Source: Phanerochaete sordida | Lineage: Eukaryota > Basidiomycota > Agaricomycetes > Polyporales > Phanerochaetaceae | Assembly (NCBI GenBank): GCA_019973155.2 | Contig: BPQB01000071.1 | Span: forward strand, 122,431 to 186,430 | Direction: 5' to 3' | Length of the DNA: 64,000 nucleotides | Shown here: positions 10,210-20,837 of the stretch, piece by piece | Position numbering within the stretch: position 1 is the stretch's first letter | Layout of the letters: each line of letters starts with the position of its first letter | Made by a program: the position numbers and the translations under genes | Notes under the pieces: generated by a model | The model's input: only the letters and a program-made list of their open reading frames with translations | What the model was told of the DNA's origin: nothing | Database searches by the model: none

Positions 10210-13200
10210 ATGTCTCAACCCGAACCTCGTACGCCTCCTCCACCCGAAGACGAAAGTCTCGTTACTTACATTGCTCGCAACTTCCCCATCGTTCTCCCAC
10301 ACACTGATAATTCCTTATTTGACGATACTGGTGACGCATATGGCGACTTCGGCATCCCCTCTCACGACGACACTGCGCCTGGTGATGGCCTTCCCGACAC
10401 ATTCTCTGACGACGATACTGCGCCTGATGACGACCTTCCTAACACAATCGCTGACGACGATACTGCCGCATCTGGCGACGTACCTCTCTCTGACGACGAC
10501 GACCCTTCTGTACACTCAAACGATGGCCGCGGGGACGCTCTTGCCGCTGATACACCTCAGAGAAAGCGGAAGGCAAGGACGGCAATGCCAAGGCTCGGGA
10601 CTTACGGCCGTCGCGATAATATGGTCAAAGATCTGGACGGCGGAGTATACCTGGTTGAAAACGACTTCTTTTATGAAGGACTGCTTCCTGAGCTCCCCGA
10701 TGGAGCGGACGTCGATGCCATCAAGTCGACGCTCATCGAGGACGGAGTGCTCAATCCGTCAGGCGAAGGCTGGACGGACTGGACTTCGAAGCCCAGCGAA
10801 CACAAAGGCACGAAGGAAGACGACGTATTTGTCAAGCTAGAGAATCTCATCAAACACATCAAGAACGCTTGGGATCCGGTCAGCGTGGCGACTCTTCGTT
10901 TCGTATGCAAGCCAACAAAAACCCCGAAATCTACGACAAATCCCAGTTCGTCCAAACCAGACGCCTTCGGCATCAAGATATCTTCAGATCAGACTACCGA
11001 GACTGACGACTGGATCGATATCAGCATTCCAGCTGAGTTCAAGAAGGGAGACGACGCAAGGGCGGCGAACGACGTATGTGCACACTTCCTCTCCGGCGAA
11101 CGGGCAACTTTCTAATTTTTGTCAATTGCAGAACTGCGTCAAAGTCCTATGGTCCATGGACCATCTCATGCGTGAAGATCCCCGACGCCGATTCGTATAC
11201 GGCTTCACTATCGAAGACAACAAGATGCGCATGTGGTTCACGAGTCGCTCCGAAGCATTTGCGTCCTACTACTTCGATTGGCATCAGGTATGACGTACCC
11301 TTCATGAAGCATTTTCGCCACTGATCCCTCAACACAGCATCCCGAGAAAGTTATCAAGTTTTTCCTTCCGCTGCTCTTCGCCAGCGAAGAGGACCTCGGA
11401 TGGGACACTACAATCAAGCGACACTCGCCTCGGACCGTCGAGGGGCCTGCGATTCAGTACGACATCGAAGTCGGCGACACGGTCTATCGAACCCAGCGAC
11501 TCATCTCTGACGCTGGAGCGCAGCTGCTGAGGGGTCGAGGAACACGGGTCTGGGAAGTGCGCGAGCTCAAGGATGGGGAGGAGACAGGGCCCTCTTTGGT
11601 GCTCAAGGACGTGTGGGCTGACGAAGATCGCGACTCTGAGAAGACCATCTCAGACAAGATTCACGACTCCGGCGGGGAAAAAGAGCGCTCCGTGTTCAAA
11701 AAGCACTTGATACAGATCCTCCATGAAGCCGACGTCAAAGTTCAGAGGGGGCAGCAGAAAGTTACCGACCACACGCATCGCATCATGAGGCGTGGTCAGC
11801 ATCCTGTCTCCGCCGAGCGGCTCTTCGTGGTGGCCGATTACGATCTAGCGAAGCTGGGGCCGAAGTCAGGACCGCATCCGACAGGCATAACGTCCTTACC
11901 GGTCCCTCGACCAGTGACACCGCCACGCTACTGTGCCAAGATTCATCGTCGCATCATTTTCGAAGACGTCGCGAAGACGATCGAAGAGGCGGACAAGTTA
12001 TCCAGGGTTTTCCTGTGCCTGGGCCACGTCATCCGAGGTATTTCATTTGCTGCTGCTCGTGTTGATTGCTGCTCATACGGGTATCCTCTTAGGTCTTTGC
12101 GCTATGCACAAGAATGGCTGGGTTCACCGGGACATCAGCGCCGGGAACGTCCTTATTCACGACCGCCGTGGAAAACTATCAGACGTCGAGTATGCGAAGC
12201 ACAAGAGCGATACAACTCGGCACGAGATTCGGACAGTGAGTCGTATGCTTCTCAGTCCTCAGTGGAACATTTAGCTGATTGTAACTTAGGGAACGCCGTA
12301 CTTCATGTCGACAGAGGTAGAGGAAACCAACTACCTCCACCAGGACGACTTCGACGGCTCGGAGTCTTCGGATGACGACGATGACGAAGATGACGACGAC
12401 GACATCAACGACGACGACATCAACGACGACGACATGGACAACGTATTCACTAGTCTGGAAGCCGCGATCGACGCCAAACCCCAAGCTGATGGTTCTGCGA
12501 CGCAGCAGTCCAGGTTCCCTTTGGCTTCGGCTCCTGGTCTCGGGAAGCGAAAGCTCTCGGCGTCCGATCCTCCGGAGGAGACCTTCCGATACAACCCCCT
12601 GCACGACATGGAGTCGATCTTCTGGCTCGCCCTATGGATGCTGATCTGCGTTACCTTCGAGCGAAACGACCCGAGTATCAGTGAAGAGAAGTGGGCCGCA
12701 TACATGAAGCAGCACGCGATCATCGCGAACAAGATCTACGACTCGGGGTCCACGCGCATAACGGTGCTACTCTCGAGGAAAACCTTCAAGCAGCACCTCG
12801 GAAAAGCACTGCCCCAAGTTCGCAAGGTCGCCAAGAAGCTCAGTCGCTATCGCAGGCTCATCCTCACCGCGTTCCGCAAAACGGAGACCAGCCCGGGGCG
12901 CATGGACCCTACGTTCGATCCCAAGATGTACACGAAAGCCATGAAGATATTCGCAGCGATTGGGCGAGGTTTGCTCAAGAAGGATCTCGTGATCCTCCAG
13001 CAGCCTGCAGAGAAGCGCAAGCGGGTGAAGCGAGTGCCCAAGACCTACCCGCCGCCTGGCTTTGCGGATGACAGCGACAGCGGTGACGACTCGGACAACG
13101 ACGGCGACGATGCGGGCGACGCAGGCGACGCAGGTCCTTCACGTCCGAGGAAGGCGCGAAAGATGGCAGCCGGAGCCTCTGCCACCGGTACGCGAATGAC

Positions 13201-13246
13201 GCTCAGGAGTGCGGCCAAAACGGCCAACATTCGCACGGAAGGCTAA
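10210..13246 (+). CDS. FunK1-type fungal protein-kinase-like protein, five exons
   Basis: Exons 10210-11073, 11132-11287, 11338-12037, 12093-12235 and 12290-13246 join in frame to 939 codons. The start follows a run of C and opens MSQPEPRTPPPPE. The N-terminal 115 residues contain acidic near-repeats (DDDTAPDDDLPNT type), followed by a basic PQRKRKARTA patch. The middle region matches the pre-kinase part of FunK1 proteins (WSMDHLMREDPRRRFVYGFT, then LGWDTTIKR). The catalytic loop VHRDISAGN (about 12124-12150) has the HRD Asp and Asn; SDVEYAK replaces the usual DFG segment, as in some FunK1 members; then GTPYFMSTE and HDMESIFWLALWML follow. A 20-residue Asp tract (about 12373-12441) interrupts the C-lobe, and the C-tail is basic (PSRPRKARKMA). 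FunK1 is a large Agaricomycete-expanded family of unknown substrate. Kinase activity is plausible but unproven. Confidence 0.88.
12373..12441 (+). repeat. acidic GAC/GAT-rich codon repeat inside the kinase-like gene
   Basis: Repeats of GACGACGAC with a tandem ATCAACGACGACGAC unit encode a run of Asp with INDDD repeats inside the C-lobe of the kinase-like protein. It is the kind of site that changes length by replication slippage. Confidence 0.7.
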
Positions 13247-13470
13247 CTTCTTTCTCCCTCTACGCTGATAATTTGAGGACGATCCGGATTGTGTTGTGTT
13301 TGCGGCTATGCAGCTCATGTACTTATTCAAACACTTCTCATGCTATCTCATCCGCGTATCTTCTTTGACGATTGCTACAGTCAGATTATTCCTTACGCGT
13401 CACAACGTTAAGTCTCGTCTAGATCGTTATAGGTCCCTGCCACACACCAGTTTTGGTCTTGTCCTTGGCC

Positions 13471-14313
13471 TCAAGAATGCTCGATGTGGAGCCAGGCTGT
13501 GCACCGTGTTAGTCATCTGAGAGCGTCACTCAATTCAGACACTCACCAGTGCTGTCGCTATCATAAAACTTGCAATTTCCGCCGTTGTATCCGCCGGTTG
13601 TTGCTTGACAGTTCCACGCGACGTATTCGACGACACCCGCCCCTGCGACATACTATCAGTGCCGAAAGTCTGACGCCAGCAAAGACGGCACTCACAGTTG
13701 GACCAGTCGTAGCAATACTCGATCCTGTCGCTGTAGTAGTTTCCCATGAAGACCTTGCAGCTGTCTAGGTACCACCACATCTCCCAGTTTGCTTGGGGGA
13801 ACTCAAACGTGCCATCAGGCTCGTAAAGGCTACGAATCCGTCAGCCAGAGTCTCGATGCACGAACAGCGTGACTGTACTTGGCAAGGTCGGAACAGTCTG
13901 ACCGCGGATGTGCAAATGTGCAATGTCAGCACGAGGCAGACATGGCATGGATTCCGACTGACTTACCGTTGGGATCTGGGCCTCCTGTTCCGCTGATACA
14001 GTCCGTGGTGCATGGCGCGCCGCACAGGTTGATGAGCCGCTTCGACAGAGTCGGACCCCCACCTCTGGCTTCGATCGCGGGCGCAGTGATTGACTCGCAA
14101 GCCGCGTGCACGAAGGTCTTGCCGTTGATCAGCGTGTTGTTGTAAACGACCATGGTACCTGGGCTACAGACTGCGGCGAGAGTAAGAAAAATACAATGCT
14201 AGATGGTGCGGACGGAACAGCGTACAATCCGGCGTTTCCAGGGGGATGATGCCTGCAACAAGGGCAGAGGCGGTGACGAGGCCGATGAGTGTGATCACGG
14301 CGAAAGAGCCCAT
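13471..14313 (-). CDS. SSP-1: secreted cysteine-rich protein, divergent member of the window's SSP family
   Basis: Exons on the minus strand are 14313-14226, 14170-13967, 13897-13879, 13829-13696, 13642-13547 and 13496-13471 (88, 204, 19, 134, 96, 26 nt), 188 codons. The start MGSFAVITLIGLVTASALVA is a signal peptide. A segment with two Cys (FCSPGTMVVYNN... AACES) is followed by the dibasic site LSKR, then the mature domain starting LINLCGAPCTTDC with eight Cys: LCGAPC, TDC, NDC, DSC, EYC, WNC and GGNC. The exon plan equals that of SSP-2, -3, -5 and -6, but the sequence is the most divergent; the C-terminus is AWLHIEHS instead of the VQTY or VETS type. The protein is probably exported and Kex2-processed. 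Function is unknown; I recognise no named Pfam family. Confidence 0.85.
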
Positions 14314-14347
14314 TTCTGTCAGGTTGGTGCTGTGGGGCGAAGCAGGA

Positions 14348-14400
14348 GGTAAGTGTTGAGCACTTGAGGGACAGTTGGATTGAGACGCACTCTCTTTAAA
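14348..14400 (-). promoter_or_regulatory. SSP-1 core promoter: TATA-like box and conserved 20-bp start element
   Basis: On the minus strand TTTAAAG (14400-14394) lies 33 bp before TCAAGTGCTCAACACTTACC (14367-14348), which lies before the ATG at 14313. The 20-bp element recurs at the same spacing in SSP-2, -3 and -6, with a weaker version in SSP-5. Confidence 0.6.
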
Positions 14401-15082
14401 TTACGACGAATTAGCCCGAGGCGGCTCATGCAAGTGGCAGCGCTTTCTCATTGTAGCTTCAGGAAGTCATTCGGGAATTGGTGGCGTCTGAATTTGAAGT
14501 AAGGCAGCGGCCGTCCCTCATCTACTGCTGGTAAGCGGCCATGATGAGCGTGAAGTACCTGCCTTTCTCGCGCAATATGCAGAATTACAGATGGCATGCA
14601 CGGAGAAGCGGGAGTTCCAATGATGCGTAGAATCTGTCATTCGAACTCGGTACATCGCTGAACGGATCGTCTACAGTCTCATGAGGAAGCTCGATACAAC
14701 GAGTGGTCACTCACATAGTTACTCGAGCGCCCTTGCCGCGCTTGAAAACGACATAGGGTTGAACATAAGCGCACTGCGTCAGGCACAGTTGTCGCAAAGG
14801 CTTAGATTCAGCGTGAGATGCCGTACGAGTGTTGTCCGCGAAGCTTAAAGGCTAGAGAAGGGCGGGTTCCTCGTACTTCTCGCCGACGATGGCCGTGTAG
14901 CAATCGCAGTCACTGGAACCGTACCTTTCATTTAGAATGCACGTTCGCCTACGACGATCCCCGACAGACCCGTGCGCATATCGACACATGTCAATTCCGT
15001 CCCAGAAGAACATAGGAAATTGTTGGGTCAAAGTCCAAGGTAAAGTTCGCGGCGCAAAGGAGCCGAGCAGTCAAAGCCGCGC
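14401..15082. other. intergenic region between SSP-1 and SSP-2
   Basis: Upstream region of SSP-1 and 3' flank of SSP-2. I see no further gene. Confidence 0.4.
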
Positions 15083-15922
15083 TCAGTAGGTCTGGACCTC
15101 AACCCAGCCTGGAACGAACGTCAGCTCCAGAACGGGGACGTGTGTATCTGCACTCACCAACACCGGTGTTATCGTAGAAGTGGCAGCTGCCACCGGCGTA
15201 CCCGCCGGTCGACTCCTGGCAGTTCCAGGCAAGATAGTTGACGACGCCCGCCCCTGCATTAACGCTCAGAGATCGATTAAATGAAGGTAACACGGATAAC
15301 GCACAGTTGTTCTGGTCGTAGCAGTAATACTCGTTCCCGCCGGATGTGTTGATCTGCCAGACCTGGCAGGTGCCGTAGTTCCAGTACCAAGTCTGACCAG
15401 CCGGGAGGTCGAACTGCCCATTGTTCTGATTCTCACTGGAAAGCTGCGTGTGAGCAGTGCGCCATCCGGAGCGCGAGAAGACCAGACGTACCTTGCAAGC
15501 GTAGAGCAATCTGCGCGAAAGGAAGAAGGATGTCAGTCCATCGTTCTCGAGAGCGCAGGACACCGTACGTACCGTTCGGGTTCGGTCCGCCGGTACCGCG
15601 GTTGCAGTAGGTCGTGCAGGGCGCGCCGCAGAGGTTCTGGTCGCGCTTGGTGAGCGAGGTGCCGTTGCCCGGAGCTTCGGCCTGAGGGGCAGCGCCTGCA
15701 ACGGTCTCGCAGGTGTGGACACTGTACTGCTTGCCGTTGACATCCCTGGAGGTTACGAGCTTCTCCGTGCCGGGGACGCAGACTGCGATGCGCGTGTCAG
15801 CGAGGGCTAAGAGGAAATGGTGAGGCTGGCGTACCCTCAGGGGACTTGACGGTGTCGACGGCGACGGCGGACACGAGGACCGCGGTCGAGACGAGTGCAG
15901 CGGCGTAAGCAAGGGACTTCAT
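15083..15922 (-). CDS. SSP-2: secreted cysteine-rich protein
   Basis: Exons on the minus strand are 15922-15835, 15782-15573, 15510-15492, 15435-15305, 15253-15158 and 15108-15083 (88, 210, 19, 131, 96, 26 nt), 189 codons. It has a signal peptide (MKSLAYAAALVSTAVLVSA), then the two-Cys N-terminal segment (VCVPGTEKLVTSRD ... VHTCET), the Kex2-type site LTKR and a mature domain beginning DQNLCGAPCTTYC. The mature part has eight Cys in the spacing CGAPC-TYC-NDC-GTC-YYC-WNC-GSC and is rich in Trp, Tyr, Asn and Gly (TWYWNYGTCQVWQ, HFYDNTGVGWVEVQTY). SSP-6 at 56.7 kb is its close paralogue. A secreted, disulphide-stabilised extracellular protein is the safe reading. The partner is unknown. Confidence 0.9.
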
Positions 15923-15981
15923 GGTCGCTGAGATTGCTGGAGTAGCTGAGGCGACTGTAGCCGCTACTGCGAGAGGCGAGG

Positions 15982-16031
15982 GGCGAGTGCTGAACGCTTG
16001 TCGAAAGTAGACGGACTGGTGAGCCTTTATA
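15982..16031 (-). promoter_or_regulatory. SSP-2 core promoter: TATA box and conserved 20-bp start element
   Basis: On the minus strand TATAAAG (16031-16025) is followed 30 bp later by ACAAGCGTTCAGCACTCGCC (16001-15982), a variant of the SSP family element; the ATG is 60 bp further on. Confidence 0.6.
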
Positions 16032-16966
16032 TTCGCCGCCTCCTTGCGCGTTGGTCGACTTCGTGCGCAGAGCCGTATTCTGAAACCACCGTCCCTTGCC
16101 CATCGCCGCACCGGGTAGCTTGAGACGGAAATAAACTGAAATAATGCGGTGCTCGACGGATGCTAGCGTTCTGCCCGGTCGCCGTCTGATGCAGCTCCCG
16201 GCCACATCTGTAGGAATCTAGCAGCGGAGCATCTGACTTGTAAGCGCAGTGTATTGGACGATGTAACCAGCGCGCGCGACTTACTATGCACAACTAATGT
16301 GCTGACAAAATATGCATGCAATCCTTGAGGCTTGAGGTCGAGAAATACTGGCATGAAGGAGTATCAGTCGTGGCTCTACGTGACGCCCGCCACTTTTGCA
16401 GCGACGGACGATCGTCCTGAGTTTCCATCAAATGAAAACACGGCTTATGGTAGCCAAACCGCCATTTCGTACTTACGAGCCAACGCGTGTCTTGTCGCAC
16501 TGGACGTTTGACCATCAGCCAATGCGCAGCCAGACAGAGAATAATATGAGCTCACGAGGTCATGATGGCCCTATTCCTCGCCGCGCCGGGAGCTGTGCAG
16601 CTTCAGCGGCCGCGTGTCCACTCGCAGATGTATTTGTGCGTGGAACCGAGGCTGTGAAGCTCAAATTGTTGTGCAATGTCCGTGGCCGGCATCATCTTTA
16701 GGCGAAGTCAGTCGCCAGCTCGAGATCGCGTATCGTTGAGGGCGTGCTGGATATACCGTCCTGGCCGGAGATCAACGAGAGAATGTCAACACCACGTCGG
16801 AGCTAGCAGTTAAGATCGTTCCGGGCTCGACCTTGGGTGTGTTGGAGAACGGTCAGCGTACAGCCTATAATCCCGCCGCCAACGACGAGACCACATGAAG
16901 CGATCATGTGAAGATGGACCTGTTCTCGAGCTCAATAAATGCCTTCTCAGGGAGCAAAGTGCAATA

Positions 16967-17571
16967 CTGTCAGATGGGGGGAAGTGGGAAAGTTTCGGCG
17001 CTTGTCACCTCCTGACTTCGTCCGTGCCGGAACGCTCCAAACAGTTGTGCAGCAGTGTAAGCTACCATCTGAAGCACCTGTGTTGAAAATATGAGAATTT
17101 TTGGGAGGGACATGGAGGAGAGGCGGGCGAAATGGGACGGGAGGGGGAAGTGGGAAATCTCAGACGCCGTGATCACACAAGCGAGACGCCGACGAGCTCG
17201 TTTGCGAATCCGTTCATAAACCACCCACTACTGCATGAAATATTCTGATACTTGGGGATCTGGTTGAAAATGACCGACCCATAGTGATAATGCGGTTTTA
17301 GTCGCTGTATGCTTCCTCCTGCTCGTATGAGCTTGAGTGAATGCGCCATCAACTTTTGAGATCCAGATGCCCGATCTCTGATGTCTGCTTTCTCTTCTTT
17401 CACCGTCCTGTGGCTTACCACAGACTCTTACTGCCTATATTATGTGCTGAACACACTTGCATACTGTTTAACTACATGTCTGCCAACGACGGAATTTTTC
17501 GGTGGAGTGCAAGGTGCGAAGTCGGGGGAAGTGGGAAATATCGCGTTTTCCCACTTCCCCCCACCTGACAG
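16967..17571. mobile_element. 605-bp MITE-like element with 26-bp terminal inverted repeats and TA target duplication
   Basis: The left end CTGTCAGATGGGGGGAAGTG (16967) and the right end, read inverted from 17571 as CTGTCAGGTGGGGGGAAGTG, match at 25 of 26 positions. Each end is flanked by TA (16965-16966 and 17572-17573). Internal direct copies of GGGGGAAGTGGGAAAT occur near 17120 and 17521, the latter forming a hairpin with the right end. No transposase is encoded. The TA duplication points to a Tc1/mariner-like transposase acting in trans. Confidence 0.7.
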
Positions 17572-17573
17572 TA

Positions 17574-18008
17574 CCACGGAACTTGGCTCACCAATGCCGC
17601 TGAAATTCGAGTAGCAATCAGGACGTCGAGGCTGTGTTCTCGAGGGGAAGACCCTCGACATCTATCGCCTTCTCGCGATTCTGGTCATTTGTGCTTTCCT
17701 GCGCGGTCCACAGCGACGCAAATGACTTTCCGCATATCGTTTTCGAGATGAATTCGGAGAATGAACGAGCCTGTGAAATGGTCGAGTCGTGGCAGGAGAC
17801 AAGGCGTGTTGGCGCCGCGACCGAGCCTAGTAAGGCAAGAGGGCGCATCAGCCCGCCCGTTCACGAGGTACATACGCACGGTTGTCCTTCTCGAAGAAGC
17901 CAGTGTCTCGCCCGCAGTACGAGTATCAGCAGCAGCATAGAGATTATTTTACATCCTCAACTACAAGTACATCAGCATCCAAAGCCAGCCAAGAAACGTA
18001 CTCCAATC
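17574..18008. other. 3' flank of the Arb1-like gene
   Basis: No gene is supported here. A long plus-strand open frame that crosses into 19.2 kb is the antisense shadow of the Arb1-like gene. Confidence 0.4.
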
Positions 18009-20193
18009 TTAGGCTTCGCCATCCCCGCCCGACACGGTCTTGTCCGCATGAAAGCTCGTGAGCGAGAGCATCGCCGACTCCACGTACCAGTACGGCGTCG
18101 GCTCGACGTCCTGGTCGGCGCGCGCAGCCTTCGCATGCTGCGCCTTCCCCGACGGCTTCGCGTCCGCCGCGGGCGCCGCCCGCCGCGCGAGCTGCACGAA
18201 CAGCCCGCGCACGCCGATGCCGACGTGCGGCGCGAGCGTCGCGGCGGTGTCGGGGTCCATGAGCACGCGGATCGCGTCGCGCTGCGGGTCGAACGCCGTG
18301 CGCGCGTCGTCCTCGTGCGGCGCCTGCGCCTTAGGCTCGCCCCCGACATGTCTCCCGCGCGAGTTCGGCAGGATCTGCGGCGTGTGGATGTCCGACGGGA
18401 CGGCGTTGCCGACCCTGACCCACGGCGCGAAGACGACGGTCGCGAAGTCGCGCGTGAGCGCTGCCTCGACGGCCGCGGCGGGCGTCAGGGTCTGTTCGGC
18501 CTGTTGCGCGGGGGTCGGGAGGATGACCTGCGCGATCTTCCGGACCGAGGACTCGACGAGGCCCGTGGTGTGCGTGGACGAGAGGGCGGCGGGGAGCGTG
18601 GCGAGCGTAGTGGAGGCGCCCCAGCTACTCTGGCCCCAGCCCAGGCTGGGAGTGTCATGGGCATCGTCGGCGGTGGACGACCCCCACCCATTCCCCGACC
18701 CACTCGAGTCGACCAGCTGCGCGGTTTTCTTGACATTCGGGTCGGCGTCGTCTTCGCTTATACCCCATATATTAGGGGCGACGTGGCTCGCGGTATCGGG
18801 GCTGGTCTTCTGCGCCATTGGCTCAGCCTGGGATACCTGGGGCTCGGGTGTGGACTCGACCTTCCGCTTCTTCGCATCGGGCTCCTCGCTGGCGTCGGCA
18901 TCAGTCCCGGACTCGGGCTCGGAGTCGCCGTCCCTATCGCCCGACGGGTTGAAGGACATGTTGAAGCGTTGGTCCATTTGGCCGTAGAGCCGTTCGAAGG
19001 CATTACCGACCTTCTCAGGAAGGCACCTCGTCACAGCCAATGTCGCGGCCAGTTCCACGCCAGCACGGTCGCACATCGCTGCCGCGCGCTTGAAAACGGC
19101 TTCGTCTCCTGGAAAGACGCGGCTGCGAATGAGGTACCTGATGAAGAACGCGACAAGGATCGGGCCTGCCTCGCACTTAGCCTCGTCACTGCGAGACGCG
19201 TCAGTACGTCTTTGAGGCCTCGCTATAGCATGGCGGCTCACTGGACATGGCCCTTGAAGCGCCAGTAGCTTGAGAAGAAGATTTGGACCGAGGTCTCTGG
19301 ATCATTGAGGAATGCTTCTTTCTCGCTTTCGCTTTCGCGGCGGGACTCGCGACGCGCGACAGCAGCCTTGCCGGACTCTTCCTGCGGAGCGCGAGATGTG
19401 TCCGGGCGTTGGGTGTCGACAACGGTGACGTTCGCGAGGTCTTCAGACGGGTCCATATCTGAGTCATCGTCCTCATCGTCCGCTGCCAGCTCTTGCTTGG
19501 ACTTCGATTTATGCTCGGATCCGACCTTCGAAGATAGGCCGAGATAGTCACGCCACTGCGAGAGCGAAATCAGGGCGGACTGCTACTAACAGAGATGCAG
19601 CGACACGCACGACCTGCCAGATGAGAGACGGGTTGCCTTTGGCCTCAGGCGAAGGCCAACGCCTGCCTGCTTGAAAGTCGTCCAGCGCCATATGGAGACG
19701 ATCGGCCTTGTTGATAGCACTGCGAAGCGCGAACGCGTAAACCGGAGCTGACACGAAGCAACATCGCGACTCACGGGTTGATAATCGCGCGGCGCGTCGT
19801 CTCGTCCTCCTGCCACAGCTCGTACCAGGGCACGACCACGCCCGACGCGCCCTTCCTCTGCTTCTTGCGACTGCTGTACTTCGTCTTCTCCGCGTCCGTC
19901 AGCTTGTGGTGGGAGCCCAGGCGCACCGTCGGGATCCCGCGACCGTCGCGCTCGATGCCGTCCTCGTCGGGAGCAACTCGAATCCCAGCTGGCTTGAAGT
20001 GGCTCCAGACGGGGATCTGCGCGCCCGCGGGCGGGTCTGGGAACGGCGGGAAGACGACGAAGGGCCGCTCGAGCGGGTGGACCGGGATGGCGGGCACACC
20101 GTCAACAAGCATCTCGACGACGTGGATGTGGACGAGGTGGTGGATGAAGCGATGGAGGAGGCCAAGGCGAGACAGGGCAATATATGCGGGGAA
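18009..20193 (-). pseudogene. Arb1-like gene (Argonaute siRNA chaperone complex subunit), N-terminal part missing
   Basis: Exons on the minus strand are <20193-19775, 19719-19611, 19555-19242 and 19188-18009, with introns of 53-55 bp. They encode a chain with blocks I associate with Arb1: a helical FPAYIALSRLGLLHRFIHHL, VPAIPVHPLERPFVVFPPFP, an acidic linker (DDEDDDSD), then VQIFFSSYWRFKGHVH and AGPILVAFFIRYLIRSRVFP, and a long Gly/Trp/Ser/Thr-rich region ending near AMLSLTSF. In fission yeast Arb1 binds Argonaute in the RNAi complex ARC. The usual Arb1 N-terminal region (a TGFEEFYADP-like start and an Arg-rich helix) is absent. Upstream of 20193 the frame closes at a TGA within 20 bp, and 20194-20837 offers no exon. 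It is either a 5'-truncated remnant or its first exons diverged beyond recognition. Family assignment is from memory of motifs. Confidence 0.55.
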
Positions 20194-20447
20194 CTGAGCA
20201 CCGCGGGGGCATCAGTTCCCACGCTCCTCGTGGAGGACGGCGAACTTGGCGAGGACACTCAGCTGTATCATCACGACTAGACACAGCCGGAGCATTATAC
20301 GCAATCATACATGCTGCAGCGAAGAGCACGGAGGACAAAATACGAAAAAAAGCTGGTCAATATGCGGGCGGGCGAGATGAGGCTGGATCAGGTCTCCCTT
20401 CACGTACTGGTCCTCGAAAGTGATCGTGTGCGAGTTACGACTTCCGA

Positions 20448-20492
20448 CATTTCATGATGTGAAAGGCATATATCCCTTCTCATCATGAAATG
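20448..20492. repeat. short perfect hairpin, CATTTCATGATG arms
   Basis: CATTTCATGATG (20448-20459) pairs perfectly with CATCATGAAATG (20481-20492) around a 21-nt loop. TTTCATGATGAGAAGG recurs at about 20819-20834, inverted relative to the right arm and touching the stop of HMG-A1. Together they bracket about 390 bp, possibly the trace of an inserted element near the truncated Arb1 end. Confidence 0.5.
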
Positions 20493-20837
20493 ACCGAGGC
20501 AGAGACTCGATGTCGAGGCCGACTTCAACGAAGCGGGGCACTGCGCATGCATCGACGTCTGCGCGAGATATATGCAGAGTTCCGGAATTATAACGACTTC
20601 CAATCTGAGAAGATGGCGACAGGATTGAGATAAGAACTCATGCATCGCGCGTGGTAGAAGAGAGGGCGGATGTTAAATTCATTCGGGGAGAACAAGTGTC
20701 TCTAGTTGTAGTACAAGGTGTAGTCTCGACAGGCGGTCACTATACGAGCCAGACCCAGTGCGATCCAATGCCTACGTGCGCACACAAACAAAGTGCAGCG
20801 TACGTGTTATGGCAAAATTTCATGATGAGAAGGTATG

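Noticed and set aside
17634..19268. 544-codon plus-strand ORF
   Set aside because: It is antisense to the spliced Arb1-like exons, Arg/His/Gly-rich and without motifs; it is open only because of GC-rich codon use on the other strand.
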